Origin: Mangrovicoccus sp. HB161399
GTDB lineage: Bacteria > Pseudomonadota > Alphaproteobacteria > Rhodobacterales > Rhodobacteraceae
DNA: 53,608 nt
Assembly: GCF_013184745.1 (NCBI RefSeq)
Contig: NZ_JAATVU010000038.1
Span: 1 to 53,608, forward strand
Direction of reading: 5' to 3'
Shown: piece after piece, positions 44,386 through 53,102 of the stretch
Layout: each line of letters opens with the position of its first letter
How positions within the stretch are numbered: the stretch's first letter is position 1
Made by a program: the position numbers and the translations under genes
The notes under the pieces: generated by a model
The model's database searches: none
Seen by the model: the letters and a program-made list of their open reading frames with translations, nothing else
What the model was told of the DNA's origin: nothing

Positions 44386-44726
44386 TCTTTGCGCCCCCGG
44401 GTTTCGGTGGTCCAGAGCACGACGTCGCGCGCGGCGGCGGCGAGGATCAGCGACAGCGGCAGGAGGATGTTCACCCCGGCCAGCGGCGGCAGGATGTCAT
44501 AGGCCAGCCCGACCGTCAGCATGGTGGGGATGGTGGTGCGCAGCAGGGTTTCCTCGCCCTTGCGCCCGGCATAGCGGTCGAAGACGGCATAGAGGTAGAT
44601 GACCAGGAAGCCGACGAGGAGCAGCGTGACCAGCCCGTATATGGCGAAAATGTCGGTCGTTCCGGGGTCGACCCATGAATTCGGTGCCGGATCCAGCGCG
44701 GCGGCTTGCGCTTCGGTCGTGCTCAT
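44382..44726 (-). CDS. Small inner-membrane protein, DUF3302-like
   Basis: The 114-residue product has two or three membrane helices: DIFAIYGLVTLLLVGFLVIY near 25-44, TIPTMLTVGLAYDILPPLAG and NILLPLSLILAAAARDVVLW, with a charged stretch DRYAGRKGEE between. Length, topology and tight coupling to a HlyD-type gene match the DUF3302 partner (YibI/YiaW) of that protein in enterobacteria. The sequence resemblance itself is weak. It is the first gene of the pair. Function is unknown. Confidence 0.7.
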   Translation of the reverse strand: MSTTEAQAAALDPAPNSWVDPGTTDIFAIYGLVTLLLVGFLVIYLYAVFDRYAGRKGEETLLRTTIPTMLTVGLAYDILPPLAGVNILLPLSLILAAAARDVVLWTTETRGRKE

Positions 44727-44919
44727 GCAGGCTCCAATCGCTACGAATGCCTAGAAATTGCTTGCTGGCACGCTAGCAAACCGTGGCGCGCGGAGAAGGG
44801 ATTAACCGTCGCGGCACGGTATTTTCGTTTCCATAACGGCAACGGAGCAACAATTTGCGCGGGCCGCGGCAAACAGCGGAGACGGAACGGGCAATCCGGC
44901 CTTTCGCGCCTGCGCGGGA

Positions 44920-44942
44920 CGGGGAGGGGCGTGCCCTCCCCG
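44920..44942 (-). terminator. Stem-loop after the ABC importer operon
   Basis: CGGGGAGGG, loop GCGTG, CCCTCCCCG forms a perfect 9-bp stem starting just after the proV stop on the minus strand. No U-run is present. Confidence 0.5.
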
Positions 44943-44948
44943 CGGGGC

Positions 44949-46004
44949 TCAGCTGTAATGGGCGCTGGCCGCGGCGGGGGCCTTCAGCGCCTGGATGGCC
45001 GAGTCGATGCCGACCGTGCCGCGCAGATCGCCGCCGGCCATGACCGGGCAGCAGCCGTCGGGCGCGGCATGGAGCTTCTGCAGGGCTTCCTCGATCGTGT
45101 CTCCGGGCGCGACCGGCGCGCCCTGCGCCGGTGCGGGCGGCCCCATGATCGAGCGCATCCGCACCACCTTGGCCCGGTTCACGTCCTTGATGAAATCGGT
45201 GATGTAGCCATCGGCCGGATTCATCAGGATCTCCTGCGGGTCGGAGGCCTGGATGATCTCGCCGTCGCGCAGGATGGCGATGCGGTCGCCGATCCGCAGC
45301 GCCTCGTCGAGATCGTGGGTGATGAAGATGATGGTCTTGTGCAGCTCCTCCTGCAGCTCCAGCAGGATCGTCTGCATGTCGGTGCGGATCAGCGGGTCGA
45401 GCGCCGAGAACGCCTCGTCCATCAGCAGGATCTCGGCATCGGTCGCCAGCGCCCGCGCCAGGCCGACGCGCTGCTGCATGCCGCCAGAGAGCTGCCCGGG
45501 ATAGTGGCCCTCGAACCCGGCGAGCCCGACGCGCGCGATCCATTTCGCCGCCCGTTCGGCCGCTTCGGTGCCGTCGACGCCCTGGATGTCGAGCCCGTAT
45601 TCGACATTCTCCTGCACGGTGCGGTGCGGCAGCAGGCCGAATTTCTGGAACACCATCGACATCTTGAAGCGCCGCAGGTGGCGCAGCGCCTTGTCGCCCA
45701 TCGCCAGCACGTCCTCGCCGTCGACCCAGATCTCGCCCGAAGTGGGCTCGATCAGCCGGTTGAGATGGCGGATCAGCGTCGACTTGCCCGAGCCCGACAG
45801 GCCCATGATCACCTGGATTTTGCGGCCCGGGATGTCGAGATTGATGTCGCGCAGGCCCAGCACGTGGCCGTGCCGCTCCAGCAGCTCGGACTTGGTCATG
45901 CCCTGGCGGACATGGCCGAGCGCCTCCTGCGGGACATCGCCGAAGATCTTGTAGAGCTCCTTGATGCGGACTTTCGGTTCTTCGGTCATCGAGGGATCAC
46001 TCAC
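44949..46004 (-). CDS. proV: Glycine betaine/choline-type ABC transporter ATP-binding protein
   Basis: It energises uptake of a quaternary amine osmolyte. The 351 residues contain an N-terminal ProV-specific extension (PKVRIKELYKIFGDVPQEAL), Walker A GLSGSGKST, the Q-loop region MVFQKFGLLPHRTVQENVEY, the signature LSGGMQQRVGLARAL, Walker B LLMDEAFSALDPL and the switch His in FITHDLDEA. The C-terminal part (about 270-345) is a reduced CBS-like region that may sense ionic strength in this family. It is the last gene of the operon and overlaps proW by 8 nt. Choline or glycine betaine are both possible substrates. Confidence 0.94.
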   Translation of the reverse strand: MSDPSMTEEPKVRIKELYKIFGDVPQEALGHVRQGMTKSELLERHGHVLGLRDINLDIPGRKIQVIMGLSGSGKSTLIRHLNRLIEPTSGEIWVDGEDVLAMGDKALRHLRRFKMSMVFQKFGLLPHRTVQENVEYGLDIQGVDGTEAAERAAKWIARVGLAGFEGHYPGQLSGGMQQRVGLARALATDAEILLMDEAFSALDPLIRTDMQTILLELQEELHKTIIFITHDLDEALRIGDRIAILRDGEIIQASDPQEILMNPADGYITDFIKDVNRAKVVRMRSIMGPPAPAQGAPVAPGDTIEEALQKLHAAPDGCCPVMAGGDLRGTVGIDSAIQALKAPAAASAHYS

Positions 46005-46887
46005 GGCCGGTCTCCCGGTAGGCTTGCAGGCGCTTGCCGTAGGTCTGGCTGACGCGGTCGAAGATGATGGCGAGGGCGACGATGGCGAGGCCGTTCATCA
46101 GGCCGAGCGCCAGGTACTGGTTGGAAATCGCGCGCAGCACCGGCACGCCCAGTCCCTGCACCCCGATCATCGAGGCGATGACGACCATGGAGAGCGCCAT
46201 CATGATGGTCTGGTTGACGCCCGCGAAGATGTTCGGCAGCGCCAGCGGGATCTGCACGCCGAAAAGCTTCTGCCGGTAGGAGGCGCCGAAGGCCTCGGCC
46301 GCCTCCATCACCTCGCGGTCGACCAGCCGGATGCCCAGGTTCGTCAGGCGCACGATCGGCGGGATGGCGTAGATGCACACGGCCAGAAGCCCGGGCACCT
46401 TGCCGATGCCCAGCAGCATCACCACCGGGATCAGGTAGACGAAGCTGGGGATGGTCTGCATCACGTCGAGGATCGGCGTGATCACCGATTGCGCCCGGTC
46501 CCAGCGCGCCATCAGGATGCCCAGCGGAATGCCGATCGCGATGCACAGGACCGTCGCCACAGAGATCATGGCGAGCGTCGCCATCGTGTCTTCCCACATG
46601 TCGAAGATGCCGATCAGCAGGAAGGCGATGACGGTGCCGCCGGTGATCTTCCAGCTGCGCGCGCCGAACCAGGTCAGCGCGGCGATCACCAGGATCACCA
46701 GCGGCCAGGGCGCGTCGGTCAGCAGGTCCTGGAACCAGACGAGGAATTTCAGCAGGGGGTTGAAGAAGGCTTCGAGCTGCTCGCCATAGGCGCGCGAGAA
46801 GGTGCGGAAGCTTTCGTCGATCCCCTGGCGGAGCGCCGAGAGGTCGCGGCGGCCCAGAGAGGGGAATTCGGTCAGGAAGTCGAGCAT
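45997..46887 (-). CDS. proW: Glycine betaine/choline-type ABC transporter permease
   Basis: The 296-residue inner-membrane protein is a ProW/OpuAB homologue with about six to seven helices. The permease coupling region is EAAEAFGASYRQKLFGVQIP, preceded by DVMQTIPSFVYLIPVVMLLG and followed by MALSMVVIASMIGVQGLGVP. The start is ATG 46887, set by AAGGAG 5 nt upstream and the LDFLTEFPSLGRRDL beginning. The open frame further upstream reads into the intercistronic stem-loop and is rejected. A hairpin at 46910-46929 separates it from the binding-protein gene. Confidence 0.94.
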   Translation of the reverse strand: MLDFLTEFPSLGRRDLSALRQGIDESFRTFSRAYGEQLEAFFNPLLKFLVWFQDLLTDAPWPLVILVIAALTWFGARSWKITGGTVIAFLLIGIFDMWEDTMATLAMISVATVLCIAIGIPLGILMARWDRAQSVITPILDVMQTIPSFVYLIPVVMLLGIGKVPGLLAVCIYAIPPIVRLTNLGIRLVDREVMEAAEAFGASYRQKLFGVQIPLALPNIFAGVNQTIMMALSMVVIASMIGVQGLGVPVLRAISNQYLALGLMNGLAIVALAIIFDRVSQTYGKRLQAYRETGRE

Positions 46888-46909
46888 GGGACTCCTTTCG
46901 ATGGGAAAG

Positions 46910-46929
46910 CCCGCGGCCGGAGCCGCGGG
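46910..46929 (-). promoter_or_regulatory. Intercistronic stem-loop between binding protein and permease
   Basis: CCCGCGGC, loop CGGA or its complement, GCCGCGGG is a perfect 8-bp stem in the 64-nt gap. Such hairpins often let the binding protein be made in excess of the membrane parts by partial termination or by protecting the upstream mRNA (inference). Confidence 0.6.
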
Positions 46930-46951
46930 CGGGCAGGGGCCCGGGCCGCGC

Positions 46952-47962
46952 TCAGAGCGCGTCCTTGACCTTCTCGGCGACATCCTCGGACACCCACTGG
47001 GTCCAGACGTCCTCGTGCGAGATCAGGAACTCGTAGGCGGCATCCTCGCCGTTGGCCTGGTTCTCCGTCATGTAGACGAGCATCGCGTTCATCACGTCGC
47101 CGGGGAAGACGCGGGCCTTGAAGTAGTTCTGGGCGACGCCGCCTTCATCGAGGAAGCCCTTGGTCACCACGGTCTCGACCTCGGACTTGGTCCAGCTCGT
47201 CGGCTTGGGATCGAGGCACTCCTGCTCGGACTTCGCGATGCAGCCGTCCCAGTTCTCCCTGCCGGCCCATTCGGTTTCGAAGGGAAGCATGACGAGGCCG
47301 TATTTCCCGATCACCGCTGTCGGCGACCAGTAGTAGCCGAACCAGGGCTGCGAGCGGTTCACCGCCTTGGCAATCGAGCCGTCGAGACCTGCCGCCGAGC
47401 CCGGATCGACCAGCTTCCAGCCTTTTTCCTCCATGTCGAAGGCGCGGAACAGGTTGGCGTTGACCAGCTGGCAGCCCCAGCCGGCCGGGCAGCCCATGAA
47501 CGCGCCCTTGTCGGGGTCCTCGACATCCGGGACCAGGTCGGGATGCGCCAGCATCTTCTCTACGGTGTCGATCTCGGGATGCGCCTCGTGGAATTCGGAC
47601 GTCACCCACCAGCCTTCGCCCAGCCCGGTGATCGGGCCGTCGTTCAGCGCCTGGAGGCGGCCCTCTTCCTTTGCGGCCGACAGCGGATCGCGCACCGCGT
47701 TGATCCACAGTTCCGGCGCGACGTCCGGCTGGGCCTTCTCGTTCATCGAGGCGAAGGTGGTGTTGGTGGCGCCGGGGATCAGCTCCACGTCGCAGTCATA
47801 GCCCTCTTCCAGGATGATGGCGTCGACATTGGCCATCAGCTCGGCCGAGGCCCAGTTCATCTCGGCGATCGAGACGTCGCCGCATTGCTCCTGCGCCATG
47901 GCCGCGCCCGCGCCGGCGGCAAGCCCGAGGAGGGTTGCCGCGCTCAGTCTGGTAAATTTCAT
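46952..47962 (-). CDS. Periplasmic glycine betaine/choline-type substrate-binding protein
   Basis: The 336-residue precursor has a signal peptide (about 1-22, LSAATLLGLAAGAGAAMAQE). The OpuAC-like domain (about 27-330) starts DVSIAEMNWASAELMANVDA. It contains aromatic residues typical of quaternary-amine pockets (GEGWWVTSEFHE, SQPWFGYYWSPTAV) and four Cys forming likely disulfides (MGCPAGWGC, NWDGCIAKSEQEC). ATG 47962 has GGGAG 6 nt upstream. The open frame further upstream is Arg-rich and rejected. It heads the operon with the permease and ATPase. The exact ligand (betaine, choline, proline betaine) cannot be fixed from sequence. Confidence 0.92.
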   Translation of the reverse strand: MKFTRLSAATLLGLAAGAGAAMAQEQCGDVSIAEMNWASAELMANVDAIILEEGYDCDVELIPGATNTTFASMNEKAQPDVAPELWINAVRDPLSAAKEEGRLQALNDGPITGLGEGWWVTSEFHEAHPEIDTVEKMLAHPDLVPDVEDPDKGAFMGCPAGWGCQLVNANLFRAFDMEEKGWKLVDPGSAAGLDGSIAKAVNRSQPWFGYYWSPTAVIGKYGLVMLPFETEWAGRENWDGCIAKSEQECLDPKPTSWTKSEVETVVTKGFLDEGGVAQNYFKARVFPGDVMNAMLVYMTENQANGEDAAYEFLISHEDVWTQWVSEDVAEKVKDAL

Positions 47963-49698
47963 GGGAAACTCCCGCTCTCTCTTCGTGTGTCTGCCGCGGC
48001 GGAGCCTTGCAATCCGGCCTGCGGTCACCACCCCGAATGGGCGATTTCTCCGCGCGGACCGGCTTGGCGCCGGGCGCGATCGGCGGAGCGTCGTCAAAGG
48101 GAAGCATAATCAACCCCTTCGTGCAAGCAGGCATCCTGTCCGGCGGAAATCCGCGTGCCGCGCCCGGCTCCGCGGCCCAGAAGGGCATGGCACGAGGCGG
48201 TCCATGCCGCGCCGCCTTCCCCCTTCCGTCCCCGGCCTTTTCCTCGCCGCGCCGCTTTCTGCGGCCGGCGCGACGTCGCACGGAGGTTGGTGCCGGACCC
48301 GGAAGGGCGTGTGCCCGGCTTCACGGCGCATGCGCCGGGCCTGCATGGCGGCGATCTCCGCGAGCACAAGGCCGGGGCCTGCCCGGGCCGCCGCAGACCG
48401 GACATGCCGGGATGGAACCGCTGCCGGTACCGAATGATGGCAGGCGATGGAATTTCTGGCGCGCGGCGCAGGCCTGCACCTCCGGCCATTTCCCCTGGAC
48501 GCCTCCGGAAACGGCCCGGCGGCGCTGCGCGTCCGGAAACCGGACACGTTGCCGGGCGGACCCTCAGCACATGGCTCCCGTTCGCTTCGGGCATTCCATC
48601 GCGGGACTTCCGGTCCTGCTCTTCGTCCTGATCCGTGGGCTCACCCGCGGCGCAGTCCTGCGAGATGAAGGTCCATTCACCGCCTCTAGACCAGAGCCCC
48701 GGAGCGCACATTCTCTGCCCTTGCGGGCGGAAGGTGCCGTGCCGTGCAGCCTCCGGGACGTTGGCGCGTTCGGCAGCCCGGCCAGCACTTGGTCCGCAAG
48801 CTGCCTGCGCCGGAATATGCGGGCGGCCCCGGCAACGCGATGATCGCTGCGGGCAGCAGCATCCGGCCCGCCGCGAGCGGTCGCTGGGCACTTTCGCCGT
48901 CAAGGCGTCCGGCGGCCGTCCTTTGTGGCGCGACCTGCATGCGATGACCGGGATCTGCACGGGCGCTTTCGCTGTCTTCCCGGCAATGGACGACCGGCTT
49001 TGGTCCTCGATCCAGGGGGAGCAAATTCCATGGGCCTTCCCATGCGCCGGGGCTCGGCATGTCAGATGGCTGATGGGCCGGGCAAACCGCTCTTGGCCGG
49101 TCCGGCGGCCGAAGTGCCTAACCGCGCGCGACGGATAGTGGGGAGGCCGCCGGTGCCGCTCTCCGGATTTCCGCGGCGGGGGACGGCGGAGCTTGACAAG
49201 GTGGTGATCCGGGTCGAGGCGCGGGCAATCGTTCCGGTCCATCCCGGCGATATCCGTGCAGGCAGGCGAACCATTTCGACCCGCATGCGCGCGAGGTGCC
49301 CGGCGGGGCGGGCTTCGCCGCGCCCGGCACGCTGGGGCGCCGGGCCGAAATGGGGCAGGAACGGGGGGTGGTGCCGCGCGTGGCCTGCGCGTCACCGGCC
49401 GTGCTCTGCATCTCCCCCGCTGCGATGCGGCGGCCGTGCGCCCATCGGATGCGCCGGGCGTTCCGCAGCTGCGTGCAGACCGGCGCATCCCGCGGACGCT
49501 GCCGGCAAAGGCGGCGGGGGCCGTCTTCCCTCTGGCCGGTCTGTCCATGGCCGCGCGCGGCTTGGCTGTCACCAGAAAACGCTCCGGTGGCATCGGGCGC
49601 AGATCGCGGCATTCCTGCACGCCGCTGCGGAGGCAGTCATTGCCCTCCGCGGCCGTTTCGCCTAAGCCGCGCGCATCACACCTGACAGCGAGGTTCCC
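47963..49698. other. 1.7 kb stretch with no recognised gene
   Basis: This is the longest gene-free stretch of the window, between the binding-protein gene (minus) and the aminotransferase (plus). Long frames stay open on both strands, but their translations are Arg/Pro/Ala/Gly-rich with no domain, signal peptide or membrane segment that I recognise. The promoters of both flanking genes must lie here. I see no tRNA, clear terminator or repeat. It may be eroded coding or mobile DNA. Confidence 0.5.
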
Positions 49699-50886
49699 AT
49701 GTTCAGCGCTCTGCCGGACCAGCCCGAAGACAAGATCCTGAAGCTCATGCAGATGTACCGCGAAGATCCGCGGGAGCAGAAGATCGATCTGGGCGTCGGC
49801 GTCTACAAGGACGCCAGCGGCCATACGCCCATCATGCGCGCGGTGAAGTCCGCCGAGAAGACGCTTTGGGAAACCGAGACCACCAAGACCTACGTGGCCC
49901 TGGCCGGCGCGCCGGAATTCAACGACGCCATGGTCGGCCTCGTGCTCGGCAGCGCGGTTCCGCGCGGCGATGTCGCCTGCGTCGCGACCCCGGGCGGCAC
50001 CGGGGCGGTGCGCCAGGGCTTCGACCTGGTCAAGCTGGGCAATGCCTCGGCCACCGTGTGGTATTCGACCCCGACCTGGGGCAACCACATCTCGATCCTC
50101 AAGCACATGGGCGTGGCCCACAAGCCCTACCGCTATTTCGACGCCGAGTCGGGCGAGGTCGATTTCGCCGGAATGATCGCCGATCTCGACACCGCGCTTC
50201 CGGGCGACGTGATCCTGCTGCACGGCTGCTGCCACAATCCGACCGGTGCGAACCTGACCCAGCCGCAATGGCGCCAGGTCGTCGACCTGCTGAACGAGCG
50301 CGGCCTGGTCCCGATGATCGACATTGCCTACCAGGGCTTCGGCGACGGGCTGGAAGAGGATGCCTTCGGCGTGCGCCTGGTGGCGGAGAACTGCCCCGAG
50401 ACGATCATCGCGGCAAGCTGCTCGAAGAATTTCGGCGTCTACCGCGAACGCACCGGCGCGCTGATGGCGGTGTCCCGCGGCGGCGCGGAAACCGGCCGGG
50501 CGCAGAAGACGCTGGCCTATCTCAACCGCCAGAACTACTCCTTCCCGCCGGATCACGGCGCGCGCCTGGTCTCGATGATCCTGACCGACGAGGCGCTGAA
50601 GGCCGAGTGGATGGCCGAGCTGGAAGAGGTCCGCACCGGCATGCTGGCGCTGCGCGAGCAGCTGGCGGGCGAGCTGAAGCGGCTGACCAACTCGGACCGC
50701 TTCGATTTCATCGCGCGCCACCGCGGCATGTTCTCGATGCTGGGCCTGACGGCGGAGGAAATGGACGTGCTGCGCGAGACCCACGGGATCTACGGTGTCT
50801 CCGACAGCCGGATCAACATCGCCGGGCTGAACAGCGAGACGGTGCCGCTGCTTGCCAAGGCCGTGGCCGAGGTCGTCGGCGGCTGA
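49699..50886 (+). CDS. Aspartate/aromatic aminotransferase (class I, subgroup of AspC/TyrB)
   Basis: This PLP enzyme transfers amino groups between 2-oxoglutarate/glutamate and aspartate or aromatic amino acids. Its 395 residues show VGVYKDASGHTPIMRAVKSA, TPGGTGAVRQGFDLV, the substrate-aromatic STPTWGNHISILKHMGV, HGCCHNPTGANLT with the conserved N-P-T-G, and the Schiff-base lysine in ASCSKNFGVYRERTG. This places it in the Ib/AspC-TyrB subgroup. Which of the two substrate classes dominates cannot be read out. It stands alone and is closed by a strong terminator at 50913-50942. Confidence 0.93.
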   Translation: MFSALPDQPEDKILKLMQMYREDPREQKIDLGVGVYKDASGHTPIMRAVKSAEKTLWETETTKTYVALAGAPEFNDAMVGLVLGSAVPRGDVACVATPGGTGAVRQGFDLVKLGNASATVWYSTPTWGNHISILKHMGVAHKPYRYFDAESGEVDFAGMIADLDTALPGDVILLHGCCHNPTGANLTQPQWRQVVDLLNERGLVPMIDIAYQGFGDGLEEDAFGVRLVAENCPETIIAASCSKNFGVYRERTGALMAVSRGGAETGRAQKTLAYLNRQNYSFPPDHGARLVSMILTDEALKAEWMAELEEVRTGMLALREQLAGELKRLTNSDRFDFIARHRGMFSMLGLTAEEMDVLRETHGIYGVSDSRINIAGLNSETVPLLAKAVAEVVGG

Positions 50887-50912
50887 TCCGCTGCCGGACG
50901 GCACGGCAATGC

Positions 50913-50942
50913 AAGGCGCGGGTGGACAGCCCGCGCCTTTTT
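50913..50942 (+). terminator. Rho-independent terminator after the aminotransferase
   Basis: AAGGCGCGGG, loop TGGACAG, CCCGCGCCTT is a perfect 10-bp stem running into TTTTT, 27 nt after the stop codon. It is the clearest intrinsic terminator in the window. Confidence 0.92.
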
Positions 50943-50970
50943 CGTCTCACTGTGCGCAGGAGGTGCCGCC

Positions 50971-51522
50971 TTGGCCGATGACGACTCCCTCTCTGTCCGC
51001 CCCTGCCTGCCGGACGCCCTGCGCGCGCTGGTCGAGGACCTGCCGCGTTCCGCCTGGAGCGCGCATCCCAGCTTCCGCGGCCTCGCCGAATTCTGGCTGG
51101 AGAAGCACCTGAGCTTCCGCCGCCTGTCGGACCTGCTGCTGCGCGACCTCCGGCTGGCGCTCGACGGCAATCTCGCGCCCGAGATCCTGTCGAACCGGGT
51201 CTGGCACCATGGCGGCATGCTGGTCGGCGGGCTGCATGACCATCACGGGGTTGAGGACCATCACTACTTCCCCGCGATGCTGCGGCTGGAGCCGCGCATG
51301 GACCGCGGCTTCGCGCTGCTCGATGCCGACCACCATGCGCTCGATCCCTGGCTGGAGCGGCTGGCGGCGGAGGCGAATTCGCTGATCGGCGCGTCTTCCG
51401 ACCGGGAGGAGGCGGCGAGGCTGCTTGCCTCTCTGGAGGGGTTCGCGCCCTTTCTCGAACGGCACCTGGAGGACGAGGAGGACCTTATCGTGCCGGTGAT
51501 CCTGCGCCACGGCATGGGGTAG
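50971..51522 (+). CDS. Hemerythrin-domain protein
   Basis: The 183-residue protein is predicted all-helical. His and Glu ligands of a diiron or heme-like site are spaced over four helices: EFWLEKHLSFRR, WHHGGMLVGGLHDHHGVEDH with HHYFPAM, LDADHHALDPWLE and FLERHLEDEEDLIVPVI. Members store or sense oxygen, NO or iron. No partner domain is present. The start is TTG 50971: AGGAGG with 8 nt spacing stands before it and no ATG follows near the N-terminus. It ends 4 nt from the convergent DMT transporter gene. Confidence 0.88.
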   Translation: MADDDSLSVRPCLPDALRALVEDLPRSAWSAHPSFRGLAEFWLEKHLSFRRLSDLLLRDLRLALDGNLAPEILSNRVWHHGGMLVGGLHDHHGVEDHHYFPAMLRLEPRMDRGFALLDADHHALDPWLERLAAEANSLIGASSDREEAARLLASLEGFAPFLERHLEDEEDLIVPVILRHGMG

Positions 51523-51526
51523 GGGC

Positions 51527-51868
51527 TCAGCCGTCGGGCAGCATCAGCAGCACGGCGGCCAGCGCGCAGGCCAGCCCGGCGGCCTCGCGCAGAGAGAAGG
51601 GCTCGCCGAAGACGACGACCCCGATGGCGCAGGCGCCTGCAAGGGTGAAGCCGGAATAGGCGACGGCCCCGGCGCCCAGCGGGATGTGCCGCATGGCGAG
51701 GAACCACATCAGCGCGGAGACGACATACAGCAGGCAGCCCCAGCTGAGATAGGCGCTGCTGCGGGCGGTTCCGCCATGGTCGGCAGCAAGCTTGATGACA
51801 TAGTCGCCGAGGATCACCACCAGTGCGGTTGCCAGCGAAAACCCCAGTCCCATCAAAGCGCTCTGCAT
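51527..51868 (-). CDS. Half-size DMT-superfamily transporter (four-helix EamA/SMR-like)
   Basis: The 113-residue product has four predicted membrane helices: MGLGFSLATALVVILGDYVI, YLSWGCLLYVVSALMWFLAM, AGAVAYSGFTLAGACAIGVV and EAAGLACALAAVLLMLPDG. GEPFSLREAAGLACALAAVL is the typical last-helix entry of EamA/SMR proteins. Half-size proteins of this kind act as dimers. Substrate is unknown. ATG 51868 begins the first helix cleanly. The upstream in-frame extension is hydrophilic and lacks a ribosome-binding site. It is the last ordinary gene before the right-end IS relics. Confidence 0.82.
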   Translation of the reverse strand: MQSALMGLGFSLATALVVILGDYVIKLAADHGGTARSSAYLSWGCLLYVVSALMWFLAMRHIPLGAGAVAYSGFTLAGACAIGVVVFGEPFSLREAAGLACALAAVLLMLPDG

Positions 51869-52059
51869 CGCAAATCCCCCAAATCCATCCCTTTTCCCGC
51901 AATGGTCCGACCACGGCGCGGGGGCGGCGGCTGCGCTAGGCAGGGGATCCTGACCCGGACATGTCCTGCGATGCATGCGGGATTTGGTGGAGCCTTGGGG
52001 CGTTGCTGCGCAGATTCAGGGGGATTCATCTTGTGACTCCAGCATGCTAGCCGGTAGGC

Positions 52060-52270
52060 ATGAGCAGACCTCCGAAGACGAGGTGCACGAGGGCCAACTG
52101 GAAAAGCTGCGATCAGGCGCTGAGGCAGTGCGGGTTGCCGACCGTCTGGTTCGAGGCCGCAGGCGGACGGCTTTGTGGCGAGCCTGCTGGAACGGTCCAG
52201 GCTTGGCTGATCCGTGCTCTTCGCCGTCCAGGGCTCCACCCGTCCGGCCCTCAAATCCTCCCCTGGAGGA
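52060..52270 (+). pseudogene. IS5-family transposase N-terminal relic
   Basis: ATG 52060 starts MSRPPKTRCTRANWKSCDQA, then LRQCGLPTVWFEAAG. This matches the conserved start of rhodobacterial IS5-type transposases (K.RY.T.NW..YN.AL...GSL..WFD). After about 35 residues the frame shifts and an internal deletion follows. DGFVASLLERSRLG, a block normally about 60 residues downstream, appears in another frame with a stop codon after it. No catalytic core remains. The GGATTCATC region before the ATG may belong to the element's end. The relic at 1331-1513 is the opposite end of the same type of transposase. Confidence 0.6.
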
Positions 52271-52321
52271 TTTGCCGCTTCCGCGGACCGGACCGAACTC
52301 CGCCGGATGGCTTCCCGATGG

Positions 52322-52690
52322 CGTTGATGCTGCAACCGCCCCCCGACGGCATCGAGGTGCCAAGGTGGGATCGCGGCAATCCAGTTTGGCAGGCGGCCAT
52401 GCCGGAGATTGCCGCGGCCGGGCTCGATCCGCCGACCGGCAGGCGAATGCGCGGCAATCTCCGGGAGGCTGGCGGAGAATGTGGTCCAGGTCCGCGGCGC
52501 TGGCGCCAGGGGGCGCTGCGGTTCTGCGCAGGAAGCTCCGGAGAGCCGAGGTGCCGGAGTTCTTCGCCAGGCTGCCGCCCTGCCTGGTGGCGATGGAAGC
52601 ATGCGGCGGCGCGCATTTCCGGGGCCGCGAGCTTGCGAAGCTGGGCCATGAGGTCAGGCTCGGCGCGCCCGGGCACCTGGCCCGCGCGGA
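52322..52690 (+). pseudogene. Decayed IS110-family relic, N-terminal part (inverted copy B)
   Basis: It is the mirror image of the relic at 846-1206. 52392-52597 looks identical to 933-1138 on the opposite strand, with the same frameshift between LAENVVQVRGAGARG and RRKLRRAEVPEFFARLPP. Homology continues MEACGGAHFRGRELAKLGHE and VRL, where copy A has GHDIRL. From about 52665 the reading becomes unclear. At 52695-52745 a piece resembling the IS110 C-terminal RMPERKPPMPVRVALANSE (typical pattern ...VALANK.AR) follows, implying an internal deletion or a join with another relic. Confidence 0.7.
52402..52464 (+). repeat. 15-bp inverted repeat (hairpin) in IS110 relic B
   Basis: The arms CCGGAGATTGCCGCG (52402-52416) and CGCGGCAATCTCCGG (52450-52464) are identical to the hairpin at 1066-1128 and stand in the same position relative to the transposase homology. 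They are possibly a bridge-RNA remnant. Confidence 0.6.
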
Positions 52691-53102
52691 TGCCGGAGCG
52701 CAAGCCGCCGATGCCGGTCCGCGTGGCCCTTGCGAACAGCGAGCGGTGACGCGCCACCGGTCCGAGCGCATCGCGAGCGGCGCGCGTTCGCCCGCTCACG
52801 CGAACCATGGCGCTCGCGGGCCCACTCCGGGCGTTGACGAAGAGCGGAGAGACCTGCCGGGCTCCGGCCGCGGCGGCGCAAGGCCGGCCAGCGGCCGCGA
52901 GACGCCGGAGCGGAGGAGGGCAAGGAGAAGTTTGGCGCAACGGCCGTGAGACGGGATCGGCAGAACCAGAGTGCAACAATGTGCCTTCGGGCACGCGGCA
53001 TCTCTCTCGGACCGTCGCCCATCGGGCTCGAACCAATGGCGCCAGGATGGGCAACCGTTCGATGCCTTACTCCGCGAACACCATGCGGGCCCGCGGCATT
53101 CG

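Noticed and set aside
40378-44502. 1374-codon plus-strand frame over the MscS and HlyD genes
   Set aside because: It is entirely antisense to recognised genes on the minus strand and low-complexity (Asp/Arg/Gly/His).
48094-50904. 936-codon minus-strand frame from the aminotransferase into the 1.7 kb gap
   Set aside because: Its first half is antisense to the aminotransferase and the rest is Arg/Pro-rich without any domain, so there is no support for a giant gene.
52980-53060. tRNA-like T-loop sequence (GGTTCGAGCC on the minus strand)
   Set aside because: No acceptor stem, anticodon arm or CCA could be built around it.
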